Shown here one piece after another: positions 34,599 to 42,448 of a stretch of 64,000 nucleotides of DNA. Position numbers and translations under genes: made by a program. Location of the stretch: positions 20,549 to 84,548 of the forward strand of contig CATLAK010000015.1 in NCBI GenBank assembly GCA_949878435.1. The letters run 5' to 3'. A model generated the notes under the pieces. That model was not told where the DNA came from. It did not search any database and saw only the letters and a program-made list of their open reading frames with translations. Position 1 is the stretch's first letter; the number at the start of each line of letters is the position of its first letter. The stretch comes from an uncultured Lachnospiraceae bacterium. Its GTDB lineage: Bacteria > Bacillota > Clostridia > Lachnospirales > Lachnospiraceae.

Positions 34599-35126
34599 CT
34601 ATGAAAATAAATTACTGAAAAAATCCTTTATCGAATTTTTCAGATTATCCCAGAAACTGTTCATCGCATTGGAAGCGGCATTTTTCACTGCATCCGCCAA
34701 CAGTTCGTCTATATGATCTGCAAAATCTGCACCGTACTGCTGATACAAATGCTCTGCCTTGTCCATCACATACTCGGCAGAAAAACCTATGTCCTCTAAT
34801 TTTTCCATAGTATCTACCAGCTTACCGGCATCTTCCTTGCTGATCTCCACACCAAACTTGGCTTTTCCCTCCTCAATCGCATTCAAAAGACCCTCTTCTG
34901 AATCCAAGTTTCCTTCCTTTATTTTCTCTTTCAAAAAGGAAAAGACCTCTTCCGCTGTCTCTTTATCCACATTCTCAAACACAGCTGAAAGCTCCTGCTT
35001 CACCTGACTTAGTATATCTGCCGCCTCCTGATCCGACGTCCCTGTTTCCGCCGCGCGGACAGGCATCGGCAAAATCAAAAACAACATCATAAGCATAAGC
35101 AGCAAGGCTGAAATTCTCTTTTTCAT
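34599..35126 (-). CDS. Small secreted helical protein of unknown function
   Basis: 175 residues from ATG 35126 (GAGAGG upstream, somewhat distant; a TTG seven codons earlier directly abuts the stop of the hydrolase gene). Signal peptide MKKRISALLLMLMMLFLILP, probable cleavage after VRAA. The mature part is almost entirely alpha-helical and acidic (ADILSQVKQELSAVFENVDK, AEEVFSFLKEKIKEGNLDSE) and ends in an amphipathic helix rich in Trp, Phe and Leu (SFWDNLKNSIKDFFSNLFS). No known domain recognised. Adjacent to a lipase-like gene and probably co-transcribed. Confidence 0.7.
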   Translation of the reverse strand: MKKRISALLLMLMMLFLILPMPVRAAETGTSDQEAADILSQVKQELSAVFENVDKETAEEVFSFLKEKIKEGNLDSEEGLLNAIEEGKAKFGVEISKEDAGKLVDTMEKLEDIGFSAEYVMDKAEHLYQQYGADFADHIDELLADAVKNAASNAMNSFWDNLKNSIKDFFSNLFS

Positions 35127-35147
35127 TCTAGCACATATTCCTCTCAA

Positions 35148-36092
35148 TCAGCACTGATATTCTTTGACTCTTTCCATAATCCACGGATAAATATCCTTAT
35201 ATACTTCCTGCCGGTCCTTTTCATTCAAAAGTTCGTGCCGGTCTCCTGCGTATAATTTTAAAGATACACGTTCCATACCCGCCTTTTGAAAATCCTCATA
35301 AGCTTTTCTAACACCCTCGCCGTAATTGCCCACTGGATCCATATCTCCTGCAATAAAATACACCGGAAGATTCTTGGGCATTGCCTTTAGATTCTCTTCC
35401 TTATTCAGCCGATCCAGCAGAGTGAACAAAGTCCTAAAACCATTTACGGTAAAAGTAAAACCGCACAGCTCATCTTTTACGTAAGCGTCCACAACACTTT
35501 CCTCGGTGCACAGCCAGTCCACCGATGTTTTTGCATCCGGTATCTTCTTATTATAAGACCCAAATGCCAGCTTATCGATCATCTTTGCCACATGCTTCTG
35601 TCCCAGGAAAATGCCCTGCAGCGCCGCAATCGCCTTTGATACCTTTACCAGCGCTTTTGGCTGGGAACCCGTTCCGCATACGATGGCGCCCTGTATTCCC
35701 GTTCCATATCGGAACAAATAATTTCTAAGAATAAAGGACCCCATGCTGTGCCCCAGAATAATATAAGGTATTCCGGGATACTCCTCCTGCGTCATCTTCT
35801 TTAATCGATGGACATCACGCACCACCACCGTGGCGGGATCCTGCTCACAAAAATATCCATAAGTGCCGTCTTTTGCCACACTCTTCCCATGACCTAAGTG
35901 ATCATCCCCTGTCACCAGTATCCCCTTCTCCCCAAGATACTGCGCCAGTTCCTCATAGCGCTCGATGTATTCCGCCATACCGTGAATAATCTGGACGATG
36001 CAGACCACCCTTTGTTCCGGCACCCATCTGACCGCATGAATCTTTGATTTCCCGTCTCTGGAATCAAAGGTAAACTCTTCTTTCTTTACCAT
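35148..36092 (-). CDS. Alpha/beta hydrolase, monoacylglycerol-lipase-like (Hydrolase_4)
   Basis: 314 residues without signal peptide. Oxyanion and lid region HGMAEYIERYEELAQYLGEK with GHGKS, nucleophile elbow LGHSMGSFILRNYLFRYGTG (Ser), acid in FIAGDMDPVGNYGEGV, and final His in GDRHELLNEKDRQEVYKDIY. This layout is that of the serine aminopeptidase S33/monoglyceride lipase group, which cleaves acyl glycerols or lysophospholipids. It lies 18 bases after metG and abuts the secreted-protein gene. The true substrate is unknown. Confidence 0.88.
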   Translation of the reverse strand: MVKKEEFTFDSRDGKSKIHAVRWVPEQRVVCIVQIIHGMAEYIERYEELAQYLGEKGILVTGDDHLGHGKSVAKDGTYGYFCEQDPATVVVRDVHRLKKMTQEEYPGIPYIILGHSMGSFILRNYLFRYGTGIQGAIVCGTGSQPKALVKVSKAIAALQGIFLGQKHVAKMIDKLAFGSYNKKIPDAKTSVDWLCTEESVVDAYVKDELCGFTFTVNGFRTLFTLLDRLNKEENLKAMPKNLPVYFIAGDMDPVGNYGEGVRKAYEDFQKAGMERVSLKLYAGDRHELLNEKDRQEVYKDIYPWIMERVKEYQC

Positions 36093-36110
36093 TGTAACCT
36101 CCCCTTTTGC

Positions 36111-38096
36111 CTAGCAGATTTCTGCGCCTGCCGGCATATCCTTTTCTGGTGTAAGAAGCGCTAAATTCCCCTCAGCATCCTCCGCACAAAGTAACATTCC
36201 CTCCGAAAGCACCCCTGCTAACTTGGCAGGCTTTAAGTTGACCAATACCATTACCTTTTTACCCACCATCTCTTCTGCACTGTAATGCTGTTTGATGCCG
36301 GAAACAATCTGTTTGATCTGACTTCCGATCCGCACCTTTGAGCAGAGCAGCTTCTTTGATTTAGGCACCTCCTCACAGGCAATGATTTCGCCTACCTGGA
36401 ACTGCATTTTGTCAAAAAGATCATATGTGATCTCTTCCTTCGGCTCAAGATCGATTCCGTCTATAGCCTCTGTTGTATCCTCCGCGCCTTTATCTTCCTC
36501 CATCTCCTTGGCTGCCTTTCTTTCTGCAAACATAGCCTCCGCCTTTTCAATGACCTCCTTCGCATCCAGACGCGCAAACAAGATTTCAGGTTTCTGCGTC
36601 ACCTGGTTTCCAGAAGGATAAAGTCCAAAGCGGTCAAGTTCCTCAAATCCCCGCAGCTGCGCGTTTAACTGCCCGGCAATCTTCTGTGCCGTGGACGGCA
36701 TAAAGGGTTCCAGTAAAGATGCCCCGATCATGATACTTTCAATCAGATTATAAAGCACGGTAGACAGACGGTCTTTCTTCGCCTCATCCTTGGCAAGCAC
36801 CCAAGGCTCCGTCTCATCAATATATTTATTACAGCGTTTAAACAAAGCAAAAATTTCCGTGAGGGCGTCCGCCACACGCAGCTCTTCCATCTTTGCCTCC
36901 ACTTTTCCGTAAGCGCTTGTGGCAACTGCCTTGAGGTCTTCATCCACCGCTTCCGCGCATCCCTTATCTGCCGCAGCACCGCCAAAGTATTTATTGCTCA
37001 TGGAAATGGTCCTGTTCACCAGATTTCCAAGGGTGTTTGCCAGATCGGAATTGATCCTTTCCACCAAGAGCTCCCAAGAAATTGTTCCGTCATTTTCAAA
37101 AGGCATTTCATGCAGCACAAAGTAACGCACCGCATCTACCCCAAAGAAATCCACAAGGTCATCTGCATAGAGCACATTTCCTTTGGACTTGCTCATCTTG
37201 CCGTCTCCCTGCAAAAGCCACGGGTGACCAAATATCTGCTTCGGCAGCGGCTCACCCAGTGCCATCAGAAAGATGGGCCAATAAATGGTGTGGAAGCGGA
37301 TAATGTCCTTCCCGATCAGATGCAGGTCAGCCGGCCAGAACTTGTGATACTGCTGCGTGCTCTCCCCGTCACAATCATATCCGATTCCCGTAATATAGTT
37401 GGTCAGCGCGTCAAGCCACACATAAACCACATGTCTGTCATCAAAATCCACCGGGATGCCCCATTTAAAGGAGGTTCTGGAAACACACAGATCCTGAAGC
37501 CCCGGAAGAAGGAAATTGTTCATCATTTCATTCTTGCGGGATACGGGCTGGATGAATTCCGGATGCGTATTGATATGCTCGATCAGTTTATCTGCATATT
37601 TGCTCATCTTGAAGAAGTACGCCTCCTCTTTCGCCGGCTTCACTTCTCTTCCGCAGTCAGGGCATTTACCATCCACCAACTGAGATTCTGTCCAGAAAGA
37701 TTCACAGGGCGTACAATACATGCCTTCATAGGAGCCCTTGTAAATATCCCCCTGATCGTAAAATTTCTTAAAGATTTTCTGTACCTGTTTCTCGTGGTAA
37801 TCATCTGTGGTGCGGATAAAATGGTCATAGGATGTCTCCATCAGCTTACACAGGCTTTTAATCGTGCCTGCCATCTCATCCACAAGCTCTTTGGGCGTGA
37901 TTCCCGCTTCCTGCGCTTTTAATTCAATCTTCTGCCCGTGTTCATCCGTGCCTGTCTGGAAAAAGACCTCATAACCGTCCTTTCTTTTAAACCTGGCAAT
38001 ACTGTCAGCCAGCACGATTTCATAGCTGTTGCCGATATGGGGCTTGCCCGACGTATAAGCAATAGCTGTTGTAATATAATACTTTCCTTTACTCAT
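36111..38096 (-). CDS. metG: Methionyl-tRNA synthetase
   Basis: 661 residues, full length for the dimeric type with a C-terminal tRNA-binding domain. HIGH-type motif HIGNSYEI near residue 21, zinc-binding Cys (CTPCESFWTESQLVDGKCPD), KMSKS motif GKMSKSKGN near 295, anticodon-binding domain, and a C-terminal OB-fold EMAP/Trbp111 domain (FQVGEIIACEEVPKSKKLLC, near 555-661). It charges tRNA-Met. The Glu-rich stretch before the OB domain is a linker. It is followed closely by the hydrolase gene. Confidence 0.96.
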   Translation of the reverse strand: MSKGKYYITTAIAYTSGKPHIGNSYEIVLADSIARFKRKDGYEVFFQTGTDEHGQKIELKAQEAGITPKELVDEMAGTIKSLCKLMETSYDHFIRTTDDYHEKQVQKIFKKFYDQGDIYKGSYEGMYCTPCESFWTESQLVDGKCPDCGREVKPAKEEAYFFKMSKYADKLIEHINTHPEFIQPVSRKNEMMNNFLLPGLQDLCVSRTSFKWGIPVDFDDRHVVYVWLDALTNYITGIGYDCDGESTQQYHKFWPADLHLIGKDIIRFHTIYWPIFLMALGEPLPKQIFGHPWLLQGDGKMSKSKGNVLYADDLVDFFGVDAVRYFVLHEMPFENDGTISWELLVERINSDLANTLGNLVNRTISMSNKYFGGAAADKGCAEAVDEDLKAVATSAYGKVEAKMEELRVADALTEIFALFKRCNKYIDETEPWVLAKDEAKKDRLSTVLYNLIESIMIGASLLEPFMPSTAQKIAGQLNAQLRGFEELDRFGLYPSGNQVTQKPEILFARLDAKEVIEKAEAMFAERKAAKEMEEDKGAEDTTEAIDGIDLEPKEEITYDLFDKMQFQVGEIIACEEVPKSKKLLCSKVRIGSQIKQIVSGIKQHYSAEEMVGKKVMVLVNLKPAKLAGVLSEGMLLCAEDAEGNLALLTPEKDMPAGAEIC

Positions 38097-38104
38097 GCTC
38101 TGTT

Positions 38105-38238
38105 TCCTCCTAAAATAAAAGCCATCTTCTATCTAACGACAGAAGACAGCCTGTTTGTCGTGGTTCACTTCTCTTCGTTCCCGCTTTAGCTATCATACAA
38201 CATACACTCAGACTATCATAAACCCTTTGTGTTGTCAA
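38105..38238 (-). promoter_or_regulatory. metG promoter and leader hairpin
   Basis: Minus-strand TTGACA (38233-38238), 17-base spacer, and an extended -10 TGATAGTCT (the -10 hexamer is weak). The ~100-base leader carries a stem TCTTCT / AGAAGA just before the ribosome site. No T-box motif is visible, so classical tRNA-sensing control is not supported. Confidence 0.5.
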
Positions 38239-38288
38239 TTGCTATCGCGAAACGTGCGTGCTTACAAACACACGCGTGTTCATAAACA

Positions 38289-38323
38289 CGCAGCCCCAGA
38301 TGGTGGAAGCATCCGGGGCTGCG
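38289..38323 (-). terminator. Strong GC-rich hairpin after amt
   Basis: Stem CGCAGCCCC-a-GATG / CATC-c-GGGGCTGCG (38289-38323), about 40 bases past the amt stop. The T-run on the minus strand is weak (TGTTTATG). Next to it is an ACACGCGTGT palindrome (38270-38279), unexplained. Confidence 0.7.
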
Positions 38324-38364
38324 CATTTATATGTATTAAACTAAAGGGATTAGGAGAAAGCTTT

Positions 38365-40110
38365 TTATTCTACATCCTGCAGTGCTGCAAAGTCTTCTTC
38401 TCCGGTGCGGACTTTAACGACTTTGTCTACATTATAAACAAAAATCTTGCCGTCGCCGATGTGACCGGTATAAAGTGCTTTCTTTGCCGCTTCAATCACT
38501 GCTTCAACAGGAATCTTGCTGACGACTACTTCAACCTTTACTTTAGGAAGTAAGGTTGCATCCACTTCAACGCCTCTGTACATCTCTCCGGCGCCCTTCT
38601 GGATACCGCAGCCCATAACCTGTGTCACCGTCATACCGGTCACGCCAAGGTCATTCATCGCTTTCTTTAACTTGTCATATCTGGACAGTTTTGCAATCAC
38701 AGCAACCTTATAAATGCCGGTAGATGCTGCGGCAGGCGCCACCACCTTCACTGCTGCATCCCTCTGCACATCGGATGCTTCCGCATAGTCGTCTGTACCA
38801 AGGTCTGTATTCTCATTTACTTCCATCGTCATAGTATTAGCAATATCCATAATGCTGAATCCTGCATAAGCAGAGGGCAGACCATGTTCGCAGGAGTCAA
38901 GACCTACGATTTCTTCTTCCTGTGTGACCCGCAGACCCACAATCGCTTTGATAATAAGGAATGCTATGGTGATCGTTACTGCCGTCCATGCCGCTACAGC
39001 CGCAAAGCCGACCAGCTGGATGCCAAGCAGCTTTAATCCGCCGCCATAAAAAAGACCTACAAGACTGTCGTTTCCAGGTGCAGCGGTAGTTGCAAAAAGT
39101 CCTACAGCAATGGTGCCCCAGATACCGTTTAAACAATGTACGGCAACTGCACCCACAGGATCGTCAATGTGAAGCTTGTAATCAAGGAACCATACGCCAA
39201 ATACCACCAGAAGTCCGGCAACCGCGCCGATTGCAATTGCTCCTGCGGCGTCCGTCACATCACAAGGCGCCGTGATGGCTACCAGACCTGCCAAGGATGC
39301 ATTCAGACACATAGAAACATCCGGTTTTCCATATTTGACCCATGTAAAGACCATACATACCACCGTTGCAATAGCCGGCGCAATCGTAGTGGTAACGAAT
39401 ACGGAACCAAGCTGTTCTAAACTGGTACATGCTGCACCGTTAAATCCATACCAGCCAAGCCACAAGATAAACACACCCAGACATCCAATAGGAAGATTAT
39501 GACCAGGAAATGCGTTTACCTTTGTAACCTTTCCTTCTTTATCTTTTACAAATTTTCCAATACGGGGACCTAACAGCTTTGCCCCAATCAGCGCTGATAT
39601 ACCGCCTACCATGTGAATTGCGCAGGAACCTGCAAAATCATGGAATCCTGCCTGTGCAAGCCAGCCGCCGCCCCAGATCCAATGGGCTTCGATAGGATAG
39701 ATCAAAGCAGAGATGACACCTGAGTAGACACAATAGGATAAAAATTTCGTTCTCTCTGCCATTGCCCCTGATACAATTGTCGCAGTGGTCGCACAAAATA
39801 CTAAGTTAAACACAAAATTTGACCAGTCAAAGTTTGCATAGTTGGTAAAAATATCAAATCCCGGCTTTCCAATCAATCCGACCATATCCTCACCAAACAA
39901 AAGTCCAAATCCAATCAGGATAAAAACTACTGTACCAATGCAGAAATCCATCAAGTTCTTCATCAGGATATTCCCTGCATTTTTTGCTCTGGTGAAGCCG
40001 GTCTCTACCATTGCAAAACCAGCCTGCATCCAGAACACCAGCGCGGCTCCAATTAGGAACCAGACGCCGAACACCTCGCCGCTTACGGCACTCATCATTT
40101 CTTCTGTCAT
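38365..40110 (-). CDS. amt: Ammonium transporter fused to a PII-type regulator
   Basis: 581 residues. Residues 1 to about 420 form an Amt/MEP channel with eleven membrane segments (VFWMQAGFAMVETGFTRAKN, AHWIWGGGWLAQAGFHDFAG, VHMVGG-like and HCLNGIWGTIAVGLF pore His motifs). After a linker, residues ~468-581 are a PII/GlnK domain (YKVAVIAKLSRYDKLKKAMN, VTGMTVTQVMGCGIQKGAGE, then VEVVVSKIPVEAVIEAAKKA and YTGHIGDGKIFVYNVD). In most bacteria the blocking GlnK protein is separate, so here regulation of the channel by ATP/2-oxoglutarate is built in. The T-loop lacks the uridylylated Tyr. Confidence 0.93.
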   Translation of the reverse strand: MTEEMMSAVSGEVFGVWFLIGAALVFWMQAGFAMVETGFTRAKNAGNILMKNLMDFCIGTVVFILIGFGLLFGEDMVGLIGKPGFDIFTNYANFDWSNFVFNLVFCATTATIVSGAMAERTKFLSYCVYSGVISALIYPIEAHWIWGGGWLAQAGFHDFAGSCAIHMVGGISALIGAKLLGPRIGKFVKDKEGKVTKVNAFPGHNLPIGCLGVFILWLGWYGFNGAACTSLEQLGSVFVTTTIAPAIATVVCMVFTWVKYGKPDVSMCLNASLAGLVAITAPCDVTDAAGAIAIGAVAGLLVVFGVWFLDYKLHIDDPVGAVAVHCLNGIWGTIAVGLFATTAAPGNDSLVGLFYGGGLKLLGIQLVGFAAVAAWTAVTITIAFLIIKAIVGLRVTQEEEIVGLDSCEHGLPSAYAGFSIMDIANTMTMEVNENTDLGTDDYAEASDVQRDAAVKVVAPAAASTGIYKVAVIAKLSRYDKLKKAMNDLGVTGMTVTQVMGCGIQKGAGEMYRGVEVDATLLPKVKVEVVVSKIPVEAVIEAAKKALYTGHIGDGKIFVYNVDKVVKVRTGEEDFAALQDVE

Positions 40111-40274
40111 AATCTTTCCTCCTCACATTAAAAAAAGCGGATGCAAAGGGGGATTTTCCTATAAGCCCCTTTGCTCCGCGTTTTTTAATAAATAAATTTA
40201 AAAAGGCACTGCATGTTTCTGCAGCGCCTTCGCTTTATGTATTGCATGATAGCACCCTGTTTATTTTCTGTCAA
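40110..40274 (-). promoter_or_regulatory. amt promoter and leader with two terminator-like hairpins
   Basis: Minus-strand TTGACA (40269-40274), 17-base spacer, TATCAT (40246-40251). The ~130-base leader contains two stems. The first, AAGGCGCTGCA / TGCAGTGCCTT (40203-40230), has a six-base loop and is followed by TTTTTAAATTT. The second, about GCGGAGCAAAGGGG / CCCCTTTGCATCCGC (40137-40179), is followed by TTTTTTT just before the GGAGG ribosome site. The first may also end the upstream GNAT transcript. This layout suggests nitrogen-responsive attenuation. Confidence 0.7.
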
Positions 40275-40289
40275 CCTCTTTTTTGTTTT

Positions 40290-41129
40290 TTATTTTGTAC
40301 ACAGATTTCTCGTAAAAAGCTTGTAATCACAGTCTGAGACGATTACGTTATCCTGAAATTCAAACCCCAGCCTATCAAGAAGTCCCAAGGATGCCGCATT
40401 CTTTTCGCTTACCAGCGCCTGCACTTTATCAAAGGCAAGTTCCTCCTTTGCATATGCAAGAATCGCCGCGCAAACCTCGAAGGCATAGCCCATGTTCTGA
40501 TGAGCTGTGTCTATAACAAATCCAAGTTCAGGAAGGTCATAGCCTTCCCTGACACTCAACCCTGCCCGCCCTATCACCTCTCCAGTATCTTTAAGCTGTA
40601 CTGTCCAGAGACCGTAGCCATAAAATCCATATATCTGATCGATATACGCTTTCATGTAGGCTTCTTCCTCTTCTCTTTTCTGGTAAAGATTCTCCATATA
40701 ATAAGTGATGGAAGGATCGCTGTAGATTCTATAAAAATCCTTCACGTCCTCCACCGTGCTCTCCCGTACTTTCAGCCTGTCCGTCTCTAAGATATTCCAC
40801 GGCAGCCCCGCAAGCCTCTTAAACGCCTCTTCATAAGAACGGTATTCCAAAAGAAACAAATCTTCCACTCCGTATCTCACCGCCGGGAATGCTTTATCCC
40901 GGTTCTTCTCGTGATAGAGGATAACCACATACCACCCTTCTTTTAATAATGTTTCCGCCGTTTCCGGCTCATCGGTTATGACCAGCGTCTCTTCCCTTTC
41001 ATATTGATCCATTCTTTTTAATGTAACGTGCACCTGGTGTTCATTCACTTTATCACAAATCTCATCTAAACGATCTGCGACAATTTCGCAATAATATTCG
41101 GACAGCAGGAGAAGAATGCATTTTAGCAT
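40290..41129 (-). CDS. GNAT family N-acetyltransferase with extra N-terminal domain
   Basis: 279 residues. The C-terminal ~165 residues are a RimJ/RimL-type GNAT domain (ETDRLKVRESTVEDVKDFYR, LWTVQLKDTGEVIGRAGLSV, ELGFVIDTAHQNMGYAFEVC, NAASLGLLDRLGFEFQDNVI). The N-terminal ~110 residues are a separate region (VTLKRMDQYEREETLVITDE, EPETAETLLKEGWYVVILYH) resembling a small receiver- or HAD-like alpha/beta domain, not identified further. The target is unknown, perhaps a protein N-terminus. It diverges from the cyclophilin gene. Confidence 0.85.
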   Translation of the reverse strand: MLKCILLLLSEYYCEIVADRLDEICDKVNEHQVHVTLKRMDQYEREETLVITDEPETAETLLKEGWYVVILYHEKNRDKAFPAVRYGVEDLFLLEYRSYEEAFKRLAGLPWNILETDRLKVRESTVEDVKDFYRIYSDPSITYYMENLYQKREEEEAYMKAYIDQIYGFYGYGLWTVQLKDTGEVIGRAGLSVREGYDLPELGFVIDTAHQNMGYAFEVCAAILAYAKEELAFDKVQALVSEKNAASLGLLDRLGFEFQDNVIVSDCDYKLFTRNLCTK

Positions 41130-41172
41130 TGTAAAGTCCCCTCACTTCATATAAAATATGTACTGTATCTAT

Positions 41173-41178
41173 TATAAT
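41173..41178 (+). promoter_or_regulatory. -10 element of the cyclophilin gene
   Basis: Perfect TATAAT 40 bases before the ATG; the -35 region (TATAAA) is poor. Confidence 0.45.
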
Positions 41179-41217
41179 ACGCGTTTATCTAAATGAAAAG
41201 AAAGGAAACAATTAATT

Positions 41218-41742
41218 ATGAGTCAAAATTATCCTATTGTAACATTTACCATGGAAAACGGCGATGTCATAAAGGCAGAATTATACCCCGACATTGCTCC
41301 CATTTCTGTCAATAACTTCATCAGCCTGATCAACCAGAATTTCTATGACGGTCTGATCTTCCACCGCGTCATCCGCGGATTTATGATCCAGGGCGGCGAC
41401 CCGGAAGGCACCGGCTGCGGCGGTCCCGGCTATAGCATCAAGGGCGAATTTTCTGCAAACGGTGTGGAAAACAACTTAAAGCACACAGAAGGCGTTTTAT
41501 CCATGGCAAGAAGCATGGCGCCCGATTCCGCAGGCTCCCAATTCTTCATCATGCATAAGAATGCTCCCCATTTAGACGGCAGCTACGCCGCATTTGGGAA
41601 GGTGATTGAAGGGATGGATGTGGTAAATAAAATAGCCGAAACAGCTACCGATTATTCTGACCGTCCCTTAGAAGAACAAAAACTCAAAAGCGTTACCGTA
41701 GACACCTTCGGCGTCACTTATCCTGAACCGGAAAAATTATAG
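41218..41742 (+). CDS. ppiB: Peptidyl-prolyl cis-trans isomerase, cyclophilin type
   Basis: 174 residues, a single cytoplasmic cyclophilin domain. Catalytic Arg and neighbouring motif FYDGLIFHRVIRGFMIQGGD, then EGVLSMARSMAPDSAGSQFF with QFFIMHKNAPHLDGSYAAFG. It speeds up proline isomerisation during folding. Plus-strand gene with ribosome site AAAGGAAA. No signal peptide, so intracellular. Confidence 0.94.
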   Translation: MSQNYPIVTFTMENGDVIKAELYPDIAPISVNNFISLINQNFYDGLIFHRVIRGFMIQGGDPEGTGCGGPGYSIKGEFSANGVENNLKHTEGVLSMARSMAPDSAGSQFFIMHKNAPHLDGSYAAFGKVIEGMDVVNKIAETATDYSDRPLEEQKLKSVTVDTFGVTYPEPEKL

Positions 41743-41916
41743 TTATCAATTTCTTCCGTTCACATTCTGTTCATATTTAATTTAAAAAAACTTAATTGGC
41801 ATAACATTCTTTAGACATTTCTGTATCCTATACTAATACCATAAGATACAGAAAAGCACAGACCACTTACAAGAAGCCTCAAAGTAATTGATTTATTAAT
41901 AACTTTTTCATAATAA

Positions 41917-41946
41917 ATGCCAAGTAAACAAACGTTTACTTGGCAT
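41917..41946 (+). terminator. Perfect 13-bp hairpin downstream of ppiB
   Basis: ATGCCAAGTAAAC (41917-41929), loop AAAC, GTTTACTTGGCAT (41934-41946). It is followed by CCTCCCTTTTAT. It may terminate the ppiB transcript, although it lies 175 bases after the stop. The palindromic element D begins 14 bases further on. Confidence 0.6.
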
Positions 41947-41950
41947 CCTC

Positions 41951-41960
41951 CCTTTTATAG
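41951..41960. repeat. Left copy of probable target duplication of element D
   Basis: CCTTTTATAG here and CCTTTTATGG at 42301-42310 directly flank the outermost paired bases of element D (9 of 10 identical). Confidence 0.65.
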
Positions 41961-42300
41961 TAACATTTCAGCCTGCAAGTACAGGAGAGCAGTTTGGAGA
42001 GCGGATGGCTTGGCGCAGATGGCGGCACACCTTATCTTTTCCAGTCTTTGCGAAAAATTGGCAATTTCACTTACAGAATGTGAGCGAACCTAGGGCAAAA
42101 TCGCCATGGATGGCGATTTTAGGAGCCAAACGGCATGGATGCCGTCTTGGCTCCGACCCGACCGTCTTGAAACACTTAAACACATTCTGTTAGTGAAATC
42201 CGATTTTGAGAGGAGACTGGAAAAGATAAGGTGTGCCGCCATCTGCGCCAAACCATCCGCTCTCCAAACTGCTCTCCTGTACTTGCAGGCTGAAATGTTA
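41961..42300 (+). mobile_element. Palindromic element, copy D (340 bp)
   Basis: Arms of 80 bases starting TAACATTTCAGCCTG and ending with its complement, with a single mismatch apart from the final base of the core boundary. The core (42041-42220) is bounded by CCAGTCTT / GAGACTGG. Hairpins: AAAATCGCCA-TGGA-TGGCGATTTT (42097-42120) and ACGGCA-TGGA-TGCCGT (42130-42145), the latter enclosed by GGAGCCAA / TTGGCTCC, the longest version of that stem among the four copies. Flanked by a probable 10-base target duplication. It lies between the ppiB hairpin and the agcS promoter. No gene inside. Confidence 0.9.
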
Positions 42301-42310
42301 CCTTTTATGG
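42301..42310. repeat. Right copy of probable target duplication of element D
   Basis: CCTTTTATGG, matching 41951-41960 in 9 of 10 bases. Confidence 0.65.
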
Positions 42311-42331
42311 CAGTATTTTTCACGTTTCCAC

Positions 42332-42406
42332 TTGCATTTTTCCATCTTTTCCTGTATAGTAGTACACGAATCAACGAGGATTTACGAAAGTAAATTCTCG
42401 TTTTTT
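42332..42406 (+). promoter_or_regulatory. agcS promoter and leader attenuator
   Basis: TTGCAT (42332-42337), 17-base spacer, TATAGT (42355-42360). Beginning a few bases after the expected transcription start is a terminator-like hairpin AACGAGGATTTAC-gaaa-GTAAATTCTCGTT (42373-42402, one mismatch) followed by TTTTTT. The gene starts 43 bases later, so expression needs readthrough or antitermination. Confidence 0.75.
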
Positions 42407-42448
42407 GTGAGGTTCATCTATCTATACTTATGAAAGAGGAGACTTTTT

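Noticed and set aside
37110..37922. 270-residue plus-strand frame
   Set aside because: Antisense to metG, which is unmistakable on the minus strand.
38097..38240. T-box or SAM riboswitch in the metG leader
   Set aside because: No AGGGTGG-type T-box sequence or SAM-I core was visible; only a short leader hairpin.
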